A stretch of 14,633 nt of DNA. It comes from Gammaproteobacteria bacterium. Lineage in GTDB: Bacteria; Pseudomonadota; Gammaproteobacteria; JAABTG01. Positions 8,560 through 13,579 of this stretch are shown here, in pieces (the first letter of the stretch is position 1; the number at the start of each line of letters is the position of its first letter). The notes under the pieces are model-generated. The model saw nothing but the letters and a program-made list of their open reading frames with translations, made no database searches and was not told where the DNA came from. The stretch lies in assembly GCA_030066245.1 (NCBI GenBank), contig JASJBY010000045.1:1-14633 (forward strand), read 5' to 3'. The position numbers were made by a program, and so were the translations under genes.

Positions 8560-8748
8560 TTACCAGCTGGACCCTTCGACCGCTGACGCGCTCGGAACGC
8601 CGCCTGTCTCGACTCTGAAAATCGGCTTGTCCTGCACCAGTCCGAATAAGAACAACTCGCGACCGAGAGCCAGCAACCAGCTCCCGTGGCTCGACACATT
8701 CGTCATATCAACCTGAAAAATGGTTCCGCCAAACGGCTCTAGGCGCAT
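8560..8748 (-). pseudogene. degraded DUF2442 gene (relic of 12139-12408 paralogue)
   Basis: The ATG at 8748 corresponds to the start of the intact paralogue at 12408. The first 35 residues are clearly homologous (GG..FQV..TNVSSHG.WLLA.GRELFL). The sequence then loses blocks of codons and ends in unrelated residues at 8560, without the 'SPGHFYWPDLDVDLGLE' half found in the intact copy. DUF2442 proteins are small, usually paired with DUF4160, and have no established activity that I know of. The remnant abuts the sugar-binding relic. Confidence 0.8.
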
Positions 8749-8788
8749 CCTCTTGCGCTTGGACTATTGGCTCCGCTTCCCGGATCTG
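8708..8788 (-). pseudogene. 3' remnant of a DUF4160-like gene, copy 1
   Basis: In the frame offset from the DUF2442 start, this reads QIREAEPIVQAQEDAPRAVW followed by RNHFSG and a stop at 8708-8710. It aligns with the copy at 12368-12451. Only the last 26 or so codons remain. DUF4160 genes commonly overlap a downstream DUF2442 gene in exactly this way, which supports the assignment. Confidence 0.55.
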
Positions 8789-8803
8789 TGCCCTGGAGAG
8801 GCA

Positions 8804-8838
8804 ATGTTCCAACAGATGCTGTCCAAGCCAACATGATG
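8804..8838 (+). pseudogene. 3'-terminal fragment of a second small-membrane-protein gene
   Basis: These 35 bases match the end of the gene at 1730-1960 with two mismatches. In frame they read MFQQMLSKPT and a stop, versus MFQQMPSKPT in the intact gene. Nothing upstream matches, because the DUF4160 relic on the other strand begins about 15 bases away. The fragment marks a recombination joint between two former neighbours. Confidence 0.65.
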
Positions 8839-8910
8839 ACTGGTCGCTGGAGCCTTCGCGGCGCCCGCACATTCCTGCTCGATTTAGCTCGTCGTGTTTC
8901 GGCGGGGTAG

Positions 8911-8936
8911 GGCGGAAGCCCGCAGGGCGTTCCGCC
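8911..8936. repeat. GC-rich hairpin GGCGGAA...TTCCGCC
   Basis: A perfect 7-bp stem (GGCGGAA/TTCCGCC) plus an inner CCC/GGG stem around a three-base loop. Hairpins of this composition (GGGCGGAA..TTCCGCC) resemble dispersed intergenic repeats seen in many proteobacteria. It lies at the left limit of the second mscS-flank copy. No T tract is present, so a terminator role is doubtful. Confidence 0.5.
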
Positions 8937-8963
8937 GAGCGGATTTCGAAGCTTCGTCGAATT

Positions 8964-9018
8964 AGCGCTGAGCCGCCTCGTCATCTCCCGCCTCGCCGGC
9001 GTCGCCTGCTGCGTCATC
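8964..9018. repeat. 55-bp repeat, copy 2 (partner at 3680-3734)
   Basis: Same orientation and 50/55 identity with the sequence just downstream of mscS. It is the left half of a second, split copy of that region; the right half resumes at about 10181-10190. A minus-strand frame with the acidic tail runs 8962-9285, but I see no evidence that it is a real gene. Confidence 0.8.
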
Positions 9019-9113
9019 GCGGAGCAACCGGCACTGATGAGCATCCAGAAACCCTTCATGCAGCGGGAAAGGCGCAACGCCCAGCTTTGCTTCGACGCAT
9101 GGTTCCATACCAA

Positions 9114-9127
9114 GCCGCCCGGGCGGC
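9114..9127. repeat. perfect 14-bp palindrome GCCGCCCGGGCGGC
   Basis: A fully self-complementary GC-only site in the non-coding part of the insertion. It could be a binding site or a hairpin; there is no further context. Confidence 0.4.
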
Positions 9128-9152
9128 AGGTGAAACGGGCCTGGTGTGAGGT

Positions 9153-9399
9153 CTAGCGCGCATTTTTCACCAGGCGGACCCGGTTTCCCTAAAAATGTTG
9201 CAATGTTCAAAGCCTTGGCTTCTTTCTTGTCCACTGTCTTGTTTGCAGGTTGTCCTATTCGGTTCTTGGCCCCCTCTAGCTTCACATCTTGGCCGATTTC
9301 CCTTGAGGCATAGTCCCGCTATGCCTCTGCGGGCGATCGACCAAGCTGCTTTGCCAGAGTGACCAAAGATTCCGAATCCCGGTGAGAAATGCGCGCTAG
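9153..9399. mobile_element. 247-bp non-coding element with 19-bp terminal inverted repeats (MITE-like)
   Basis: The left end CTAGCGCGCATTTTTCACC (9153-9171) and the right end GGTGAGAAATGCGCGCTAG (9381-9399) are inverted copies with 18 of 19 positions matching. The interior has no convincing gene but contains a perfect 9-bp hairpin (9305-9327). This size and structure fit a miniature inverted-repeat element mobilised in trans. The arms look somewhat like ends of known insertion-sequence families, but I cannot assign one. A target duplication is not obvious. It ends 22 bases beyond the mazF stop codon. Confidence 0.6.
9305..9327. repeat. perfect hairpin GAGGCATAG-TCCCG-CTATGCCTC
   Basis: A nine-base stem with a five-base loop in the middle of the 247-bp element. 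In the minus direction it lies downstream of mazF and could slow or end transcription, but there is no run of T. Confidence 0.55.
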
Positions 9400-9420
9400 C
9401 ACTGACCCGGATGAGCTGAG

Positions 9421-9768
9421 CTATAAACCGACCAATCGCTGCAGCCGGTGCAGGATGGCCGCCAGCTCCTCCTGGGTCAGCAATGCGATGCGGTCACCCA
9501 GCACACGACCACGGCTGACGGCGCGGCAATGCTCCACGAGGGCATAGCTCTTCACCTTAAATCCATCCCGGGGCGGCAACGTTACATGCAGGGTGTCGAA
9601 GGCCGAGTCGGAGCGGCTGGAGAGCGGAAAGATGAACAACAGTGGCGAGTCAACCTGCAGTACCTCTCGCGCCGAGAGCATTGCCACCGGCCTCAGCTTG
9701 CCGATCTCCGCGCCTTTCGCCGGATCCAGCCGGGCTACGTAGATGCCACCCCGACTCAACTGCTCCAC
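9421..9768 (-). CDS. mazF: MazF/PemK-family toxin (endoribonuclease)
   Basis: A 115-residue protein with the PemK/MazF pattern: the N-terminal 'SRGGIYVARLDPAKGAEIGKLRPVAMLSA', a central 'LLFIFPLSS' strand, and 'KVKSYALVEHCRAVSRGRV', where the family has its conserved loop before the last helix (LTQEELAAILHRLQRLVGL). MazF enzymes cut single-stranded mRNA at short motifs. The start is a GTG at 9768 with AAGGAGG just upstream. The first codons overlap the end of the antitoxin by 13 bases in another frame, which gives translational coupling. The length is normal and I see no lesion. It lies inside the inferred insertion. Confidence 0.9.
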   Translation of the reverse strand: MEQLSRGGIYVARLDPAKGAEIGKLRPVAMLSAREVLQVDSPLLFIFPLSSRSDSAFDTLHVTLPPRDGFKVKSYALVEHCRAVSRGRVLGDRIALLTQEELAAILHRLQRLVGL

Positions 9769-10025
9769 CAGCCCTCCTTCTCCTCGGGCAACACCTCATC
9801 GAGAGCTTGATCAAGTGCTTCGTTCTCACGCGCGGCCGAATCGGTCCCGGCCATTGCGCGCAAGCTCTCCGCCATGGCCCGTCGCTCCAGGCTGGCTTCA
9901 ATGTGCTCAATCTCATGAACGAGAGCCTGGCGAATCAGCTCCGAGCGGGTAATGCCAAGCTTTCGGGCTACCTGCCGGCTCAGTTCGGCCAGTTCCTGCG
10001 GCAATTTGATGGAAAGGGCAACCAT
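9756..10025 (-). CDS. mazE: ribbon-helix-helix antitoxin of MazE type
   Basis: An 89-residue protein starting at the ATG at 10025 (GGAGG five bases upstream), not at the earlier in-frame start at 10187, whose first 54 codons look non-coding. Residues 1-45 form a ribbon-helix-helix: the strand VALSIKLP followed by helices around 'ELAELSRQVARKLGITRSELIRQALVHEI'. The C-terminal half is acidic (ENEALDQALDEVLPEEKEGWW) and would wrap the toxin. It is the first gene of the pair, overlaps mazF, and is preceded by direct and inverted repeats that are its likely operator. Confidence 0.85.
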   Translation of the reverse strand: MVALSIKLPQELAELSRQVARKLGITRSELIRQALVHEIEHIEASLERRAMAESLRAMAGTDSAARENEALDQALDEVLPEEKEGWWSS

Positions 10026-10035
10026 CACAGCCTCC

Positions 10036-10067
10036 GAATATACGATCGAATATACGAAAGGATATTC
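10036..10067. promoter_or_regulatory. probable mazEF operator (tandem GAATATACGA repeats)
   Basis: GAATATACGA occurs at 10036-10045 and 10048-10057 with 12-bp periodicity. It is followed by ATATTC (10062-10067), which pairs with GAATAT of the second unit. The site lies 10-40 bases upstream of the antitoxin start, is AT-rich within GC-rich DNA, and matches the short-repeat operators of ribbon-helix-helix repressors. Confidence 0.6.
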
Positions 10068-10194
10068 CCCATCGCCTGCATGCACACCGACGCCCGTCTT
10101 CGGGAACACGGAATCAGCGGCCTCTTCAATACCATTCAGACAGTTGTTGGCTGTAAAACGCCGCTCGCGGTTTGTCTTCGGCGTCATCGCCCAG

Positions 10195-10533
10195 CTAATT
10201 GTCTTTCAACCGATCAGCGGTCCGCACCCCGTTGGCTTGTGGCAGGGGGCCGACGAACTTCACCGGCTCTGGTCGAGCAGACTCGCTGGCCGGGACGTGG
10301 TTGGTCAGAACGGTCCGGGCGCCGAGGGCGGCCGCTTGAGCGAGCACCGCGCCGTGCGAGAACTCCTTTTCCGAGGACACCCATCGCTGACCGACCGCAA
10401 GAGGACGTTTTTTGTCTCCGGCCAGGTGCAATGTCTGAGTCGTGCAGGCGAATTCGATACCTTCGGCCTGGAAGCGCTCCGTGCTCTGGAGGTTGATCCA
10501 GCGGGCGTGTGCCAGATAGTCCCAATAATTCGA
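10195..10533 (-). pseudogene. C-terminal fragment of a second mscS gene
   Basis: About 112 codons are highly similar to the last part of the channel at 3739-6312, from YWDYLAHARWINLQ to a stop at 10195, including FPTQTLHLAG-like TTQTLHLAGDKKRPL and VGQRWVS. All membrane and pore segments are absent, so it cannot form a channel. The frame remains open upstream to an ATG at 10554 whose ATGA overlaps the stop codon of the XRE antitoxin. A 119-residue soluble product could therefore still be made by translational coupling. The homology begins at about 10533 and ends at the insertion boundary at 10190. Confidence 0.88.
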
Positions 10534-10550
10534 AGCACAGGCTAATCTGG

Positions 10551-10838
10551 TCATGCCGCTGTCGCGACGTTCTCGCGGATGATCCGCGGATGCCGTGCGG
10601 CTATCCGCAACAGCGCCACCGCCGGCCCTTCAGGCTTTCGGCGGCCCTGTTCCCAGTTTCGTAGCGTGTAGACGCTGATGCCGAGCGCTTGGGCAAACTC
10701 TTCCTGCGTCAGCCTAACAAACGCGCGTAGGGCTGCAATATCGCTCGGCTTCGCTTGCCCCTTGATTAGCCTGCTACGCTGGCTGCGTTTTATGGCACGA
10801 CTGAAGTCCCTTTCGGTAAGTTCCGGAATGTCAGTCAT
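10551..10838 (-). CDS. XRE-family antitoxin/regulator, toxin lost
   Basis: A 95-residue protein with an N-terminal interaction segment (MTDIPELTERDFSRAIKRSQ) and a helix-turn-helix at about residues 38-70 (LRAFVRLTQEEFAQALGIS, then VYTLRNWEQGRRKPEG). It ends in the characteristic 'AVALLRIAARHPRIIRENV'. This subfamily serves as the antitoxin of RelE- or BrnT-like toxins. The remnant of a BrnT-like toxin overlaps its start by four bases (ATGA), as a coupled toxin-antitoxin pair should. The antitoxin frame is intact although its toxin is truncated. Its stop codon overlaps the ATG of the mscS fragment in the same way. Confidence 0.85.
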   Translation of the reverse strand: MTDIPELTERDFSRAIKRSQRSRLIKGQAKPSDIAALRAFVRLTQEEFAQALGISVYTLRNWEQGRRKPEGPAVALLRIAARHPRIIRENVATAA

Positions 10839-10921
10839 TTTCGCTCCATGTGCGCTTGATATAGCGCCTGCTCGCGGCGGTTCGCCATGCGCGCACTAAT
10901 AACGCCCCGCATGATCTTCAC
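10835..10921 (-). pseudogene. C-terminal stump of a BrnT-like toxin
   Basis: This reads VKIMRGVISARMANRREQAL followed by YQAHMERK and a stop that overlaps the XRE antitoxin start. The 'ISARxAxRRE...Y' ending is the conserved C terminus of BrnT-type RNase toxins. The first two-thirds of the gene, roughly 60-65 codons, is missing, and the stump is joined directly to the N-terminal stump of vapC. The BrnT name is an inference from about 28 residues. Confidence 0.6.
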
Positions 10922-10961
10922 CGAAAAGAATGACCGTGATTACGGGCGTGTCTATAACCAC
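10916..10961 (-). pseudogene. vapC: N-terminal stump of a vapC toxin
   Basis: This starts at a GTG (10961) overlapping the end of vapB and reads VVIDTPVITVILFGED, matching the first strand and helix of PIN-domain VapC toxins, including the first catalytic Asp (residue 4). The sequence then leaves the family and soon reaches a stop at 10896-10898. The rest of the PIN domain, about 110 residues, is gone. The joint to the BrnT stump lies at about 10915-10921. Confidence 0.75.
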
Positions 10962-11212
10962 CAGCGGGGCAGACCGTGTTCGTCGTAACCTACGATTTCG
11001 TCGGGTTTTCGGCCGGTGCGACGCGGCAGACGGGCGGAACGTTGGCTGATAGCCATGATTTCATCTTTCAAGCTCAATGGAGCCTTCGCAGCTTCCCGCT
11101 TTAGGCGTTGTCGCAACGCCTCGATGACTGTCTCTGTAAGCGTCTCCCCGGTCTTCGCCGCGATCTCCCGGGCTAGCCGGTCGGCTTCGGGATCCTTTCT
11201 GTTCAACGCCAT
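10952..11212 (-). CDS. vapB: VapB-type antitoxin (Rv0623/PSK family), toxin lost
   Basis: An 86-residue protein starting at the ATG at 11212 (MALNRKDPEADRLAREIAAK). This is where family members begin; a longer in-frame start at 11278 was rejected for that reason. The N-terminal half carries the DNA-binding domain (TGETLTETVIEALRQRL). The C-terminal end has the conserved toxin-wrapping motif (KPDEIVGYDEHGLPRWWL). It overlaps the start of a truncated vapC. A GAAAC-ACT-GAAAC direct repeat at 11229-11241 may be part of its control region. The gene is undamaged, so it encodes an antitoxin without a local toxin. Confidence 0.88.
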   Translation of the reverse strand: MALNRKDPEADRLAREIAAKTGETLTETVIEALRQRLKREAAKAPLSLKDEIMAISQRSARLPRRTGRKPDEIVGYDEHGLPRWWL

Positions 11213-11343
11213 GGCTTTCGCTAAGGAAGAAACACTGAAACATTCTAGAAGGTTTTGCGCCAGCACCTTAGATCTCAAGATGTTGATGGCTTCGAAAAAG
11301 CGCCCATAAATGGCGATTAAAGATCAGGGGGCCGGCATAGCAA

Positions 11344-11461
11344 GCTCATGACCAAAACTGTACGCATGGCTGTGTGAGCGTCAAGGAGCTTCCCTCGCAA
11401 GCTCGGGACTCCTCCCTGACCCCCCACAACACAGCCATGCCGTTTTTGGTTCGTCATGAGC
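11344..11461. repeat. 118-bp imperfect hairpin element
   Basis: The outer arms, 11344-11375 and 11429-11461, are inverted copies. They share GCTCATG at the tip, then ACCAAAA, then GCATGGCTGTGT, with small insertions between. The 53 bases inside also fold: GTCA/TGAC, AGGAG/CTCCT and TCCC/GGGA around a ten-base loop. The whole element could form one long cruciform or RNA hairpin. It sits in the 420-bp gap between two divergent antitoxin genes, where I see no coding sequence. It may be a palindromic mobile element or a structured RNA; I do not recognise it. Confidence 0.65.
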
Positions 11462-11609
11462 ATCCTACGCAGCCGTAGCTTGCGGTAGCACAAGGGAGTA
11501 AGATTTCAACCCCTCAAAACTCTGTTCGCCAAAGATGCGCAGGTCTTGACAGCCATCTACACAAGACGGCGTCCTGCTCTCGAGAGCGATGAATATCTAG
11601 CCGATTCGT

Positions 11610-11636
11610 GTGCTAGGCACTATGCTGTCAAAGCAT
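11610..11636 (+). promoter_or_regulatory. vapB start region with two inverted repeats
   Basis: GTGC-TAG-GCAC (11610-11620) and ATGCT-GTCAA-AGCAT (11622-11636) lie immediately before the start codon, and the second includes its first two bases. There is no ribosome-binding site. TATGCT at 11621-11626 could be a -10 element, which would make the transcript leaderless. These sites are plausible operators for the ribbon-helix-helix product. Confidence 0.4.
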
Positions 11637-11913
11637 GAGAACGACACTCACCATCGACGATGATGTGGCGCAGACCCTGAAGGATCTGTCGCGCAAGCGC
11701 GGGACCAGCTTCGAGGCCGTCGTCAACGAAGTGCTGCGGGGGGGCCTGACCAGTGGTGAGAAGCCGTCGGCCGCTCGGGAACCGTTCCGCGTGCGTTCGG
11801 CTCCGCGTGGATTCCGCGCCGGCATCGACCCGCGTAAGCTCAATCAGCTTGTCGACGAGCTTGAGATCGAGCGGTTCATGGCGCATAGGCATTGGAAGTC
11901 TACCCGCACTTGA
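11635..11913 (+). CDS. vapB: ribbon-helix-helix VapB-type antitoxin, toxin lost
   Basis: A 92-residue antitoxin. The N terminus MRTTLTIDDDVAQTLKDLS with 'RGTSFEAVVNEVLRGGL' is a ribbon-helix-helix DNA-binding domain. The C-terminal part carries 'PFRVR' and 'GIDPRKLNQLVDELE', the usual VapC-binding stretch of this family. The last dozen residues (FMAHRHWKSTRT) differ from the expected short ending, so a late frameshift is possible. Its stop overlaps the start of a vapC remnant. It is divergent from the other vapB and contains no internal stop. Confidence 0.85.
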   Translation: MRTTLTIDDDVAQTLKDLSRKRGTSFEAVVNEVLRGGLTSGEKPSAAREPFRVRSAPRGFRAGIDPRKLNQLVDELEIERFMAHRHWKSTRT

Positions 11914-12058
11914 TCCTCCCGGATATGAACCTCCTGGTATACGCCTACAACGAGGACGTTCCGCTGCACTAGCCATCGAACACCGAGCCACGTTGCACTC
12001 CAATGACAGCGACTTTCCCCGAATTTCCCGGCTAAACTGGCACAACCCAGTCGCTTGA
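11910..12058 (+). pseudogene. vapC: vapC toxin with large internal deletion
   Basis: A TTG at 11910 overlaps the antitoxin stop and begins 'LILPDMNLLVYAYNEDVPLH', the N terminus of a PIN-domain VapC with its catalytic Asp. The next codon is TAG. In another frame the sequence resumes as 'ALAIEHRATLHSNDSDFPRI' and ends 'SRLNWHNPVA', the canonical C terminus of the same family. About 80 residues, including the central acidic active-site positions, are deleted, and the joint is out of frame. No toxin can be made. Confidence 0.85.
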
Positions 12059-12084
12059 GTGACCATGCTGGCTCGCGGCTGAGA

Positions 12085-12120
12085 CATCGCGTTCGCGTTA
12101 CCCTCGCGAACCCTCGATGT
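12085..12120. terminator. hairpin between convergent genes
   Basis: GTTCGCG-TTACCCT-CGCGAAC (12091-12111) is extended outward by ACATCG/CGATGT (12085-12090 and 12115-12120). It sits between the vapC remnant and the convergent DUF2442 gene, a position suiting a bidirectional terminator, but a T tract is lacking. Confidence 0.4.
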
Positions 12121-12138
12121 CACCCTGCAGATGAATTT

Positions 12139-12408
12139 TCATGCATCGGCCCGACTTTTCAGGGGAAAGCGTTCAGGATTTTCAATGGTCTCCAAGCCCA
12201 GGTCGACATCCAGGTCCGGCCAGTAGAAATGGCCCGGAGACGTTTCCTCGACTTTCAGCACTGCGCCGATACTTGCGTCTTTGAACCAGGGGAAATCGTC
12301 GAAGGACAAGAACAACTCACGACCGTGAGCCAGCAACCACAGGCCGTGGCTGGACACGTTCGTCACTTCAACTTGGAAAGTGGGCCCGCCATGCGGCTTT
12401 GAACTCAT
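12139..12408 (-). CDS. DUF2442 domain protein
   Basis: An 89-residue protein. The ATG at 12408 is favoured because GGAG lies seven bases upstream. It matches the DUF2442 pattern throughout: 'FQVEVTNVSSHGLWLLAHGRELFLSFDDFPWFKDA' near the start, then 'VEETSPGHFYWPDLDVDLGLETIENPERFP'. No enzymatic role is established to my knowledge; such genes often lie next to DUF4160 genes and have been suspected of toxin-antitoxin-like behaviour. Here only the tail of the DUF4160 partner remains, overlapping the start. A decayed second copy is at 8560-8748. Confidence 0.88.
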   Translation of the reverse strand: MSSKPHGGPTFQVEVTNVSSHGLWLLAHGRELFLSFDDFPWFKDASIGAVLKVEETSPGHFYWPDLDVDLGLETIENPERFPLKSRADA

Positions 12409-12451
12409 CCTCATGCTCCTCGATGATGGCTTCCGCGTCCCGAATCTGAAC
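12368..12451 (-). pseudogene. 3' remnant of a DUF4160-like gene, copy 2
   Basis: In the frame offset from DUF2442, this reads VQIRDAEAIIEEHEDEFKAA followed by WRAHFPS and a stop at 12368-12370, preceded by an in-frame TGA at 12452-12454. The ending (acidic helix, then A.W..HF) resembles DUF4160 C termini. It is truncated at almost the same codon as the copy at 8708-8788. Confidence 0.5.
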
Positions 12452-12462
12452 TCACCCAACTC

Positions 12463-12888
12463 TCACATCTTGACGACCACAACGTTGATGCCGTCCTCGG
12501 GGCCGATATCATAAGTATTCGCATTCAAGCGGCTGACCGTACCGATGGTTTCAGTTACGTAAGCCTGGTCGGCGGCCGCGTTAATGACGACGCCATTCTC
12601 CGAGCCGTCGGAGATGACCAGCGTACCGCCGGCTGGCCGGGTGATCTCGATACCATCGGAAGGTGAAACGATCGTCACATCGGCGTTGATATGGTGCAGT
12701 TTCAGTGCCGAAGGATCGGTATTGGCTGCGAAGAAGGCCTCCGCTGCATCCATCGCCCCTTCTTTGGCTCTCTGGGTCAGTTTCTTTGTGGTCTCCTTGG
12801 CCTTGCTGACAACACTTCTAACGGTCTCACTCTCGGCGACGTCCTTCAGAGAATCGACCGCCTTGTTGACTTGATCTTTCCAGCTCAT
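12463..12888 (-). CDS. conserved-looking hypothetical protein with amphipathic N terminus
   Basis: A 141-residue protein. The ATG at 12888 is preceded by AAGGAGGCAAGGA, a strong ribosome-binding region. Residues 1-50 are a long charged amphipathic helix (KDQVNKAVDSLKDVAESETV, then SKAKETTKKLTQRAKEGAMD), similar in character to YtjA/apolipoprotein-like or membrane-surface helices. Residues 60-141 are beta-rich with regular Val/Ile alternation and the end NVVVVKM. There is no signal peptide and no recognised domain. Its end lies 12 bases from the DUF4160 tail, so a joint transcript is possible. It looks like a real gene of unknown role. Confidence 0.75.
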   Translation of the reverse strand: MSWKDQVNKAVDSLKDVAESETVRSVVSKAKETTKKLTQRAKEGAMDAAEAFFAANTDPSALKLHHINADVTIVSPSDGIEITRPAGGTLVISDGSENGVVINAAADQAYVTETIGTVSRLNANTYDIGPEDGINVVVVKM

Positions 12889-13036
12889 GGTGAATCCTTG
12901 CCTCCTTTCCTGCCCCTCAGAGGGTAACTGTTAACTAAGAGGTTGCCCCCGGACCTCGCCTAAGGTCAAGCCGCGGTGACGTAAGCAACTGGAGGCGGAC
13001 AGGTAACGGTGACAGTGGCTTGGGCCATGCCTCCAG

Positions 13037-13351
13037 ATGGCCCGCCGAAACGGCCTTCACGAGGATCCGCGTTCGGCGCAATCTCTTGTCCACTGCAAGC
13101 GGCTCCAGATCAGGCAGCTCGAGAGGGTTGGCGAACTTACCCTCGCCGACCTGCAGCGGGCAGCCGACGCGCGGGGCGAGATTGCCATCCGCATCCAGCG
13201 GGCCGGCCAGGAGCGAACAGTCCACGGCGGGGTGGAAACCAACCCGGGATGGGACCAGCACCTCGCGCTGAACACCAACGATGCGCTAATTGTGCTCACA
13301 ACTCACGAGCCAGCCGGTGAGCCGTTAAGGCGGCTCGGTCGGGTTGCCTGA
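13037..13351 (+). pseudogene. possible C-terminal fragment of a TrkA-C/RCK-type channel protein
   Basis: A 104-codon frame follows an in-frame TGA at about 13010. The end contains 'IAIRIQRAGQERTVHGGVET' and 'NPGWDQHLALNTNDALIVLTT', which resembles the ligand-binding TrkA-C fold of potassium transport proteins (G..x.NP..D..L..xD.LIVL). No membrane part or upstream half is present and no ribosome-binding site is evident. Opposite-strand frames of similar length exist, so both coding status and family are uncertain. The rest of the 690-bp stretch from 12889 to 13579 shows no gene. Confidence 0.3.
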
Positions 13352-13579
13352 CGGTGCTGCCCCGGCTCTGCGTTCCTGCTGGCACAAAACCATTCTGAAA
13401 AGGCAAACGTGGCCTGGATTACCAGGTGCGTCGAGCCTCAAACCAGGGCATAATGCGCAAGTCCGATCGGCCTCGAGGGGAAGGTTCGGCCAAGACGGCT
13501 GGCTCTGCGCCGCGAATCGTGGGGGCAGCCTATTGCACCTTAGCTTTAGTCTGTGAACACGTGCGACCTGGGGGGCGCC

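Larger units (their letters stand above)
9011..10190. mobile_element. inferred insertion carrying mazEF, flanked by a 10-bp direct repeat
   Basis: GCGTCATCGC occurs at 9011-9020 and again at 10181-10190. To the left, the sequence matches the flank of mscS; to the right, it matches the mscS 3' end. In the intact locus (3727-3740) the two halves are contiguous as GCGTCATCCCAGC. The simplest reading is insertion of about 1.16 kb into the second copy with a 9-10 bp target duplication. No transposase and no convincing terminal inverted repeats were found at the two ends, so the mechanism is unknown. The inserted stretch holds the 247-bp palindromic-ended element and the mazEF pair. Confidence 0.5.

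Noticed and set aside
1928..8838. The 35-bp repeat as an integron attC site, given the many toxin-antitoxin genes
   Set aside because: The repeat does not fit the RYYYAAC/GTTRRRY core pattern, no integrase is present, gene orientations differ, and the repeat is explained as the 3' end of a coding gene.
8962..9285. 107-codon minus-strand frame ending in the acidic tail DDAAGDAGEAGDDEAAQR
   Set aside because: It crosses the inferred insertion boundary and part of the 247-bp element, so it is a chance fusion of unrelated segments.
9642..10496. 284-codon plus-strand open frame
   Set aside because: It spans mazF, mazE, their promoter and the mscS relic on the opposite strand. It cannot be a gene given two recognised genes beneath it.
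12935..13261. 108-codon minus-strand frame
   Set aside because: No recognisable motif or ribosome-binding site. The opposite strand shows slightly better family resemblance, itself weak.
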